Shown: in pieces, positions 6,821 to 12,776 of the stretch | Layout: each line of letters opens with the position of its first letter | Position numbering within the stretch: the first letter of the stretch is position 1 | Assembly: GCA_003022255.1 (NCBI GenBank) | Contig: PXPA01000008.1 | Location: 1 to 16,189 of the forward strand | Direction of reading: 5' to 3' | DNA from: Parcubacteria group bacterium SW_6_46_9 | Lineage (GTDB): Bacteria; Patescibacteriota; Minisyncoccia; Phycocordibacterales; SW-6-46-9 | DNA: 16,189 nucleotides | Notes under the pieces: model-generated | The model's input: the letters and a program-made list of their open reading frames with translations, nothing else | Database searches by the model: none | What the model was told of the DNA's origin: nothing | Program-made: the position numbers and the translations under genes

Positions 6821-8096
6821 CTCGAAGAATGGACTCGTCAGGGTCTTCAGGAGAAGAACTTACGTCAAGCTCTTCACCTTGACCTTCCTCCTCAACGTCA
6901 AATTCAATATCATCACTATCACCAGTATCAGGTGTATACTGATCAATTCCTTCGCCATCGCGAGCACGAACGCCGTCCTCAAGGACAGCTACCTCCCAAG
7001 TAGGTGTGTTCTGCGCGTCATCAACATTGCTTTGAGCTTCAACCTGTACGGCCATCTCTGCTGTGTCGTCTTCTTCAACAACAGTGTCAAGACCGCTTAG
7101 ACGCACCTGGTAGTAATCGTTACTGTTGTCAAGACTGTGATCGTCATCATTTAGAGGGTCGTCATCTTTCCAGTCATCCTCGCTGTCAACCTGTACTGAT
7201 GCGACCTCATCACCATCAGCCATTAGACTAACTTCCTCGAATACATCCCATGGCTCGGTGTCTGAGCTTGTACTGTTACTGCTCTCTGCACCGAACGTAA
7301 GATCAGCGCGGTTGACTCGTACGTCACCATCGTCAACATCAAACTCCATTTCTGCTACTTCAGCTGTACTACCTTCAGCAACATCGTTATCGTCTCCAGA
7401 GTTCAAATCAAAGTTTGTCAGATCAGCCTCACCGCCGGAGAGTTCTGGCTCGTCATCGGAGTCGTCCGAATCATCACCCGAATCATCGGAGTCAGAGTCA
7501 TCTCCGTTGTCGCCATCATCAAGAATGTCGTCTAGGGCGCCACTTGAGTCGTCGCTTGTGTCGTCACCGCTATCCGCAACAACGGATGCTTCACAGATAG
7601 CGTTTGCTTTCGATCGGCTGGATGGTCCCCAGTATCCGGTTCCGGATGAGAGACCTACAGGTGCCAGCACTTCAGCAGCATACTTTTCCTGGAACGCTGT
7701 GACAGCTTGTGCTGTCAAGTTGCCGTAGTAACTGGTTTCGTTTCCCGGAGAACCCGGACCAGTTTGAGCAACCTGAACAAGGCCGCCCTCACCGTTCAGG
7801 AACTTCTGTAGCTGCATTACCTGCTGTCCTCGGTCGCCCATTGACAGGTCCTGCATGAACTCTGCAGAACAACCAAGGTGTGCAGCTGATCCTCCAGACT
7901 GACCATCAACCTGCGCTTGCAGTTGATCGATCGTGTCTAGAAGACTTTGGATCTGAGCTTGAAGCTCAGCGTTAGACTGCTGTGCGTGTGCAGTTGTTAC
8001 TTGGAAAAGACCAAGCATAAAGACACCAGCAGCAAGACTAACGACGCTTGCAACAACTTTTGTTACAAACGAAGTCTCTTTACTTGCAATACTCAT
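6699..8096 (-). CDS. N-terminal part of a secreted acidic surface protein with peptidoglycan-binding-like domain (frameshifted)
   Basis: I place the start at ATG 8096, because it opens a classic signal peptide: MSIASKETSF, a hydrophobic core, and cleavage after TTAHA (about residue 38). A GTG at 8114 is less likely. A short helical stretch (SNAELQAQIQSLLDTIDQLQ) precedes the peptidoglycan_binding_1-like module at about 60-150: LSMGDRGQQVMQLQKFL, TGPGSPGNE and TAQAVTAFQEKY. A Ser/Asp linker of ~60 residues follows, then beta domains with GGEADLTNFDLNS and VNRADLTF, the same motifs as in the 540-aa paralogue. The frame ends prematurely with ERRRKRRIPGD, a basic tail foreign to this acidic protein; the original frame resumes in the ORF ending at 5993. 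The whole gene (5993-8096) would encode about 700 residues. It is probably a major exported or wall-bound protein. Confidence 0.8.
   Translation of the reverse strand: MSIASKETSFVTKVVASVVSLAAGVFMLGLFQVTTAHAQQSNAELQAQIQSLLDTIDQLQAQVDGQSGGSAAHLGCSAEFMQDLSMGDRGQQVMQLQKFLNGEGGLVQVAQTGPGSPGNETSYYGNLTAQAVTAFQEKYAAEVLAPVGLSSGTGYWGPSSRSKANAICEASVVADSGDDTSDDSSGALDDILDDGDNGDDSDSDDSGDDSDDSDDEPELSGGEADLTNFDLNSGDDNDVAEGSTAEVAEMEFDVDDGDVRVNRADLTFGAESSNSTSSDTEPWDVFEEVSLMADGDEVASVQVDSEDDWKDDDPLNDDDHSLDNSNDYYQVRLSGLDTVVEEDDTAEMAVQVEAQSNVDDAQNTPTWEVAVLEDGVRARDGEGIDQYTPDTGDSDDIEFDVEEEGQGEELDVSSSPEDPDESILRVDEDDTSDEYGVFAFDVEAEEGDIAIDTAERRRKRRIPGD
6715..6740 (-). other. Frameshift junction in the acidic surface-protein gene
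   Basis: On the minus strand the codons for DTAER run into a stop at 6699, while the frame shifted by +1 continues with DVVNDEYLEI. Compared with the intact paralogue, the region between the shared VFAF and DVV motifs is 16 instead of 30 residues. A small out-of-frame deletion here therefore explains the shift better than one missing base. A perfect 14-bp palindrome (CGTCGT/ACGACG around TT) at 6715-6728 adjoins the junction. Confidence 0.65.
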
Positions 8097-8453
8097 AATA
8101 ATGTTGGAAACCACATCTTTTCACGAGAACCGCTTCAAGACGTGGCATTATCTGTCTTTACTGAGAACTAAACGAATAATCGGTGAGTAATACAGCAAAG
8201 ACAGATGTAACTAATAATCAGAACTAATTTGAGCAGACATCTGATCTGTTGATATCGACCGACAGAGCAGATTCTGCGAACACAGCTTCGGATAAACCGG
8301 AGCGGATTCTGTTTGCATGCCAGAACCCGCGTACACTGTGTGGTAATTATCCTCCAGAGGATAACCAAATGATTGGTCATCCTCATACGATAACTACCGA
8401 CCAAAACTACTTAATAGTGTAGCACAGCAGGAATTCGTGTATGTGGAAAGTTT
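8097..8453. promoter_or_regulatory. Long upstream region of the acidic surface-protein gene
   Basis: These 357 bases hold no convincing gene. The one longer frame here (8168-8404, minus) is rich in Arg, Cys and Ile and looks accidental. On the minus strand a GATAAT box (8148-8153) could be the -10, giving a leader of about 45 nt. Further upstream are a near-repeat of CAGAATCYGCTC and two overlapping hairpins (8347-8384). If transcription starts farther upstream, this would be a long structured leader. Confidence 0.4.
8347..8384 (-). promoter_or_regulatory. Two mutually exclusive hairpins upstream of the surface-protein gene
   Basis: Hairpin A pairs TTATCCTC (8347-8354) with GAGGATAA (8357-8364). 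Hairpin B pairs GAGGAT-A-ACCAA (8357-8368) with TTGGT-C-ATCCTC (8373-8384), 11 pairs with one mismatch. They share 8357-8364, so only one can form at a time. This could be an operator, or a switch in a long leader. Confidence 0.4.
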
Positions 8454-8590
8454 CGTTCACACCCGCTTGCTGGCGGGTACGCGCAAATCACCAGCGATGA
8501 TTTGTGCTCAGTCCTCGCGGAAAACAAAACCATGCGTTTTCCGCTGCGGAGCCCCGCCAGCAAGGGGTGCTCACTCGGTTAGGTCATTCC
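8454..8590 (+). ncRNA. Candidate structured RNA element, copy 1
   Basis: A three-helix element. P1 pairs CACCC (8460-8464) and CTTGCTGGCGGG (8466-8477) with CCCGCCAGCAAG (8553-8564) and GGGTG (8565-8569). P2 is 8481-8490 with 8498-8507, 10 pairs, loop CCAGCGA. P3 is GCGGAAAAC (8517-8525) with GTTTTCCGC (8536-8544). The single G-U pair in P2 (G8483-U8505) is good only if the plus strand is transcribed. A second copy at 9873-10010 keeps the same fold with changed base pairs. The linker CTCAGTCCTC and the 3' flank GGGTGCTCACTC are conserved in sequence. No promoter or T-run terminator is evident, so a DNA hairpin repeat is the alternative. Confidence 0.65.
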
Positions 8591-8807
8591 TATGAAAAAA
8601 ACATTCTAATCGCCTTAAGCAAGGAAGTGCTTAGCTTTACATGGAACCAGTTAATCGAATACTTTCGGTCTGCACTACAAAACTTCGCCAAAGAAGAATG
8701 AATACCTGTGTAAATAATATCCAAAATTTATAGGTCACACAAGCTTATTTGAGGAAACATAGAGTTTTGAAAGATCAAGGTTATAAGTTGTTCGGTTTTC
8801 CATGTCT

Positions 8808-8830
8808 TTTTAAAAGACATGGAGCAAATG
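8808..8830. repeat. Perfect palindrome
   Basis: CCATGTCTTTT and its complement AAAAGACATGG are separated by a single T. As RNA it would form a 9-bp stem with a 5-nt loop. It lacks a following T run, so it is not a standard terminator. Confidence 0.6.
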
Positions 8831-8843
8831 ATGTCTTTTACCC

Positions 8844-8879
8844 CCCTCAACCAGACAAAAATAGCTGTCTGGGTGAGGG
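8844..8879. repeat. Imperfect 14-bp inverted repeat
   Basis: CCCTCAACCAGACA (8844-8857) pairs with TGTCTGGGTGAGGG (8866-8879), with one A/G mismatch and an 8-nt loop. It sits 14 bp after the palindrome at 8808-8830. Confidence 0.6.
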
Positions 8880-9023
8880 ACTAGATCTCGCTCATTCCAT
8901 TCGCTCGACTTCTCTTATACCAAAGCGTATCAAGGCCGAGTATAAGATGTCCATCGACGGCCCGTAAAACGGGCTAAACTACAAATGATGTTTTGCTTGC
9001 TAATGAGATCCTTCGCCTGCATT

Positions 9024-9749
9024 TTAAGTCCGCGTATATGAAGTCCATCTGCGTTTACCATGTTTTTCTAGCTTTCCAGCTTCGACTAAACTTTTAAGAT
9101 CACGCTGGATTGTTTTTGTGCTGTAGCCGTTGATTACTTCCGTTGCGTCGTTGACAGTAATTTCATTCGTCTCTTCGAATAGATCAAGAATTTTTTGCCG
9201 GCGCTTGTCTTTCGCTGATTGGCCGGGTGTGCTACTACTCTCTTCACTTGAATTATTACCTGCTGTTTTTCGCGCCGGCATGTTGTTAGACGAGCCAGCA
9301 TCAATTTCATTACGACCACCGTCCGGAAGCTGCTTATCTACGGTAAGATAATCGTTGTTTATCTCTGGTCCCGGACCGGCGGAAGCAGAATCAAGTTGGT
9401 CAATTAACGTGTTAATCTCCTCAGATAAAATCTGGTAGTTCATCGGGCTCACAAGCCCGCCATCTTTAGCAACAGACAGTTGGTTGCTAATACGGACAAG
9501 CACATCAATCGGGGCTTGACCGGAACTATTTGTACCCGGAGAATGGATGCACTCAACTAGTGATAAGGCGTGACTGCGGAGACGATCACGAAGCGGTTCA
9601 TCAGCCGGCAAAAAGCGAGTTACGGCATACAACGCACTCGCCAACCGCTGACATTTCTGGGAGAGATACGTGGCCTGTGCAGACATGTCTTTTTGGAAAA
9701 TCGGCTTTTCCCCTTGAGAATTAGGCGTATTGTCTTTTTTGTCAGACAT
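9024..9749 (-). CDS. DeoR-type winged-helix HTH protein with N-terminal helical domain
   Basis: I choose ATG 9749 (241 residues, MSDKKDNTPN). An in-frame ATG at 9776 is possible, and the open frame reaches 9839. Residues about 25-115 are helical (TYLSQKCQRLASALYAVTRFLPADEPLRDRLR at their beginning), a pattern I associate with a small CPR family in which this domain precedes an HTH. Residues 125-175 form a polar, low-complexity linker. The C-terminal ~62 residues form a DeoR-like winged helix: KRRQKILDLFEETNEITVND, then a recognition helix STKTIQRDLKSLVEAGKL, then the wing KHGKRRWTSY. It is probably a DNA-binding transcription regulator; its ligand and targets are unknown. It has its own good promoter with palindromes in it, which suggests autoregulation. 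The two structured-RNA copies lie on either side. Confidence 0.8.
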   Translation of the reverse strand: MSDKKDNTPNSQGEKPIFQKDMSAQATYLSQKCQRLASALYAVTRFLPADEPLRDRLRSHALSLVECIHSPGTNSSGQAPIDVLVRISNQLSVAKDGGLVSPMNYQILSEEINTLIDQLDSASAGPGPEINNDYLTVDKQLPDGGRNEIDAGSSNNMPARKTAGNNSSEESSSTPGQSAKDKRRQKILDLFEETNEITVNDATEVINGYSTKTIQRDLKSLVEAGKLEKHGKRRWTSYTRT

Positions 9750-9772
9750 AAAAATATTTAGCCATCTATACG

Positions 9773-9782
9773 ACATGCATGT
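9773..9782. promoter_or_regulatory. Palindrome ACATGCATGT, possible operator of the HTH gene
   Basis: A perfect 10-bp palindrome lies between the predicted transcription start (about 9794) and the ATG at 9749. It overlaps the alternative ATG at 9776. A second, looser one (ACATTAATGAATGT on the minus strand, 9811-9824) lies within the promoter spacer, so binding there would block the polymerase. Confidence 0.35.
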
Positions 9783-9800
9783 ATCATGTAAGTGTCTTTT

Positions 9801-9829
9801 ATTATATAACAGACATTCATTAATGTAAA
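9801..9829 (-). promoter_or_regulatory. Promoter of the HTH gene (TTTACA - 17 bp - TATAAT)
   Basis: On the minus strand TTTACA (9829-9824) and TATAAT (9806-9801) are separated by the ideal 17 bp. This is the best sigma-70-type promoter in the window. Transcription should start near 9794, leaving a leader of about 45 nt to ATG 9749, or 18 nt to ATG 9776. Confidence 0.75.
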
Positions 9830-9872
9830 CAAATATCACAAACGGACATCAGAAAAGACAACAGGTAAAGGG

Positions 9873-10010
9873 CGTTCGCACCCTCTTTCTGGCAGGCACG
9901 TTCAAATCGCCAGCGCGATTTTCACTCAGTCCTCACGGAAAATCATAGACCAGCATTTTCCGTTGCGGAGGCCTGCCAGAAAAGGGTGCTCACTCAGTTA
10001 GAGCATGTCC
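9873..10010 (+). ncRNA. Candidate structured RNA element, copy 2
   Basis: The fold is the same as in copy 1. P1: CACCCT (9879-9884) and TTTCTGGCAGGC (9886-9897) pair with GCCTGCCAGAAA (9971-9982) and AGGGTG (9983-9988); C9885 is bulged. P2: 9900-9910 with 9915-9925, 11 positions including two adjacent mismatches. P3: ACGGAAAAT (9935-9943) with ATTTTCCGT (9955-9963). The two copies are about three-quarters identical by eye, and most differences in the stems keep the pairs. The 3' part GCTCACTCAGTTAGAGC could itself form a 4-bp hairpin, but copy 1 does not preserve it. The element ends 46 nt before ftsK, just ahead of the ftsK -10 box. Confidence 0.65.
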
Positions 10011-10025
10011 GGAGTTCATGCTGTA

Positions 10026-10031
10026 TATAAT
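10026..10031 (+). promoter_or_regulatory. -10 box (TATAAT) for the ftsK operon
   Basis: A consensus TATAAT lies 25 nt before the ftsK ATG at 10057, so the leader would be about 19 nt. No good -35 is visible 17 bp upstream. A 6-bp hairpin (AGCATG, 10002-10007, with CATGCT, 10017-10022) precedes it. A GGGTG at 10051-10055 is the only hint of a ribosome binding site and is weak and too close. Confidence 0.5.
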
Positions 10032-10056
10032 ATGTATATCGTGATTAAGCGGGTGT

Positions 10057-12399
10057 ATGAGCAGTTCTTCTAATAACAACAGTTGGGCAAACTTCGGCAT
10101 GTTTGCCGGTCTGTCATCACGAGTGCGGAGTGTCATTGCCGGCGTCGTTTGCGTGGCGCTTGCCGGCCTGCTTGTGCTTGCCGGAGCCGGTGCAGCGGGT
10201 ATTGCCGGCACAACAATATATAACGGACTGACAACAGCAGTTGGGGTTGGCTACTGGCTTATTATTGCCGGATTGTTTATTTTTTCCGGCTACCTTCTTT
10301 CCGGTGATCACGAGCTTCCGTCACTTTCGTGGACACACGCTATCAGCGGTCTGCTGCTTTTGGCATCGGTGCTAGCGTTAGTTTCCCTGGCTACCGGATA
10401 CTCCGGCGGCGTGGTTGGTGGGGCAATTAGTTCCGCTGTGGTGGGAGTTTTTTCCGTGTATGCCGGCGCGATTGTTATTGAGGCAATCGGACTGATCTCG
10501 CTTCTAGTGCTTTTCGATGAGTTTATTGATCTGAACAAATCAATTCAGCTTCCCCGGCTTTCCAGCATCACTAAATCAATACCGTCCCTGGCGGTACAAG
10601 GAAAGTCAGCAGACTCAAGCGATGCATCAGTAAAAATAAAAGACAACACAAAAACGGATACAACCGACCAGCACAAAAGCGAGTCTGACAATAAGGATTC
10701 GAAAAAAGATAAGACTGATGATAATCAATCAGATACCAGCACAGACCAAAGCAAAGACAAGTCGGCGGATTCTGATGATTACGCTGTACATGATTACGAC
10801 GAAGCAGAATCTGAGGCTGACACACAAACAAAGCTGGACACGGATACAGATTACAGCCCCCCTCCCCTATCACTGCTTTCGAAAAATATGGGCAGTCCGG
10901 AGGTTGGCGACGTCAAAGCGCGAGCCAATAAAATTAAACGGACCTTACAAAATTTCAATATTACTGTTGAGATGGACGAGGTCTCAATTGGCCCGACCGT
11001 CACCCGCTATGCGCTCAAGCCGGCCGAAGGGGTCCGGTTATCAAAAATTACCAACCTACAAAACAACTTAGAGATGGCCCTTGCCGCCCACCCCGTTCGT
11101 ATCGAGGCGCCGATTCCAGGCGAATCACTGGTTGGTGTTGAGGTCCCAAACGAAGAAAAGACTACGGTTGGTCTGGCCAGTTTGTTGGGTTCAGCCCGTT
11201 TTCAGGAAGCCGGCTCGCCACTTTTGATGGGTCTGGGGCAAGGTATCTCCGGTGATTCGTTTTATACGGACTTAAGTAATATGCCCCACCTTTTAATTGG
11301 TGGTGCTACCGGCTCGGGTAAATCGGTTACCGCTCACGTCTTAATCAACAATCTGCTTTACCGAAAAAGCCCCGAAGAGCTGAAACTGATTATGGTTGAC
11401 CCGAAACGAGTTGAGCTAACCCTATACGATGGTATTCCTCATCTTTTGACGCCGGTGATTACCTCAGCCAAAAAAGCCATCCTGGCTTTAAAATGGGCGG
11501 CCAAGGAAATGGAGCGCCGGGACGATATCTTAGAAGAAACCGGTGCACGTGATATCCAGTCCTACCACAACAAATTGGACGACTTGAAAGAAAAGGCCAG
11601 TAAGGATGAAGCCGACCCCGATCCGATGCCCTACATTGTTGTTGTCATTGATGAGATGGCTGATCTGATGCAGGCGTACCCGAAAGACTTAGAATCAGTG
11701 ATTGTCCGCATTGCGCAGATGAGTCGTGCTGTTGGGATTCATCTAATCCTCTCCACCCAGCGGCCGGATGCCGATGTTGTCACCGGACTGATTAAAGCCA
11801 ACATCCCCGCCCGAATTGCCTTGCAGGTGTCCTCCTACACTGACTCACAGATTATTCTTGATGAGAAGGGTGCTGAGCAACTGCTTGGCGAAGGTGATAT
11901 GCTTTTCCAGTCGGGTGATATGTCCAGCCCGGTCCGGATTCAGTCGGCATTTATTTCTGAAGATGAGGTCAAATCAGTCGCTAAGCACCTCAAAGACCAG
12001 TACGAAGGCAAGCTTCAAGACACGGTAAATCTGACCAAAGACGACGAAGAGTCGAAAACAATCTTTGATGTTGCTCGTGAAGAGGAACAAAAAGAAGAGC
12101 GTGACGAGAAGTACGAACAGGCCCTGGAGACCGTGGTGGAAGCCGATAAGGCCTCGACATCGTACTTACAACGTAAACTTCGGATTGGGTACTCGCGGGC
12201 GGCACGGATTATGGACGAGCTGGAAGAAAACGGTATCATTACCGAAAAGGACGGTACCAAAGCCCGGGATGTGCTGATCACAAAAGAGCAGTTGGAAGCC
12301 GCACGCGAAGGTCGGCTGGAACAAGATAACGAAAAGCCAGGCTCAAAAGAAAACAAAAGACCAACAAAAGACGGGCCGGCTGCTAACAGAAACGAGTGA
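10057..12399 (+). CDS. ftsK: DNA translocase FtsK
   Basis: A 780-residue septal DNA pump that moves chromosome ends to the daughter cells and helps dimer resolution. The N-terminal 160 residues hold about four membrane helices (roughly 23-48, 58-82, 93-113, 118-150). Residues about 185-290 form a linker rich in Lys, Asp and Ser, much shorter than the linker of E. coli FtsK. The motor follows: the Walker A motif GATGSGKS at 416-423, MVDPKRVELTLYDGIPHL shortly after, and Walker B IVVVIDEMADLM from 527. A QRPDADVVTGLIKANIPARI stretch is typical of the family. The C-terminal winged-helix gamma domain lies at about 688-750 (TSYLQRKLRIGYSRAARIMDELEENG), so recognition of KOPS-like sites is expected. 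The start chosen fits the short polar N-terminus. The stop overlaps the next start by one base. Confidence 0.97.
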   Translation: MSSSSNNNSWANFGMFAGLSSRVRSVIAGVVCVALAGLLVLAGAGAAGIAGTTIYNGLTTAVGVGYWLIIAGLFIFSGYLLSGDHELPSLSWTHAISGLLLLASVLALVSLATGYSGGVVGGAISSAVVGVFSVYAGAIVIEAIGLISLLVLFDEFIDLNKSIQLPRLSSITKSIPSLAVQGKSADSSDASVKIKDNTKTDTTDQHKSESDNKDSKKDKTDDNQSDTSTDQSKDKSADSDDYAVHDYDEAESEADTQTKLDTDTDYSPPPLSLLSKNMGSPEVGDVKARANKIKRTLQNFNITVEMDEVSIGPTVTRYALKPAEGVRLSKITNLQNNLEMALAAHPVRIEAPIPGESLVGVEVPNEEKTTVGLASLLGSARFQEAGSPLLMGLGQGISGDSFYTDLSNMPHLLIGGATGSGKSVTAHVLINNLLYRKSPEELKLIMVDPKRVELTLYDGIPHLLTPVITSAKKAILALKWAAKEMERRDDILEETGARDIQSYHNKLDDLKEKASKDEADPDPMPYIVVVIDEMADLMQAYPKDLESVIVRIAQMSRAVGIHLILSTQRPDADVVTGLIKANIPARIALQVSSYTDSQIILDEKGAEQLLGEGDMLFQSGDMSSPVRIQSAFISEDEVKSVAKHLKDQYEGKLQDTVNLTKDDEESKTIFDVAREEEQKEERDEKYEQALETVVEADKASTSYLQRKLRIGYSRAARIMDELEENGIITEKDGTKARDVLITKEQLEAAREGRLEQDNEKPGSKENKRPTKDGPAANRNE

Positions 12400-12776
12400 T
12401 GGGCTTGCGAAAGATACTACAAGCGGCGCTTGGTATTGGGTTGGCCGTGGTAGTTGTTGTTTATGCCGGTTATAAGTTTCAGGACTTCTGGCGGGGACCG
12501 ACGATAACTGTCACCCACCCGCAGGACGGTGCCTCTTTTGAGGATCCAGTGGTAACCCTTACTGGCACCGCCAAACGAATCGCTTTTCTATCACTCAACG
12601 GAAAACAGATTTACACCGATCCGTCGGGTCAATTTGAGGAAACGTTGCTGCTTTCGCCGGGACATAATATAATTACCATATCAGCCGAAGACAAATTTGA
12701 TCGCGAAACAGAGAAGCGCTTACAGTTGATGTTATCAACCGATGATTTCAATCTCATATCAGATTATGGCCAATGA
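12399..12776 (+). CDS. Membrane-anchored protein with an Ig-like / glucodextranase-B-like domain
   Basis: The protein has 125 residues from ATG 12399 (TGATG overlap with the ftsK stop; a GTG one codon earlier is also possible). One N-terminal membrane helix (about residues 7-24, ALGIGLAVVVVVYAGYKF) precedes an exported domain. The domain has the pattern of a small beta sandwich: ITVTHPQDGASFEDPVVTL, then GTAKRIAFLSLNGKQI, then GHNIITISAEDKFDRE. This resembles Ig-like domains of glucodextranase/bacterial surface proteins. The biochemical role is unknown. Its last 11 bases overlap the start of recA, so the three genes look translationally coupled. A function in the envelope near the division site is only a guess from the ftsK neighbour. 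Confidence 0.8.
   Translation: MGLRKILQAALGIGLAVVVVVYAGYKFQDFWRGPTITVTHPQDGASFEDPVVTLTGTAKRIAFLSLNGKQIYTDPSGQFEETLLLSPGHNIITISAEDKFDRETEKRLQLMLSTDDFNLISDYGQ

Larger units (their letters stand above)
8591..9023. other. Non-coding stretch with several hairpins, possible gene relics
   Basis: I see no convincing intact gene. A plus frame ending at 8701 has a protein-like tail (FTWNQLIEYFRSALQNFAKEE, split at its middle by no stop), but its only upstream start lies inside structured copy 1. A frame at 8749-8967 (LRKHRVLKDQGYKLFGF at its beginning) also lacks a start signal. Structural features: a 23-bp palindrome at 8808-8830 with arms CCATGTCTTTT, a 14-position stem with one mismatch at 8844-8857/8866-8879, and a small GCCCG/CGGGC hairpin near 8959-8974. 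The stretch may be the remains of a mobile element. Confidence 0.4.

Noticed and set aside
8168..8404. 78-codon minus-strand frame upstream of the surface-protein gene
   Set aside because: Arg/Cys/Ile-rich sequence without domain pattern or start signal, covering the overlapping hairpins; more likely leader or promoter DNA.
8504..8701. 65-codon plus frame with a protein-like C-terminus
   Set aside because: Its only start is inside helix P2 of the structured element; kept only as a possible relic.
9898..10004. tRNA-like pieces in structured copy 2 (GTTCAAATC like a T loop, GCTCACTCAGTTAGAGC like a D arm), as in a permuted tRNA or tmRNA
   Set aside because: The T-loop-like bases are needed for helix P2, no T stem or acceptor stem can be formed, and copy 1 keeps neither the GTTCAAATC nor the 4-bp D-like stem.
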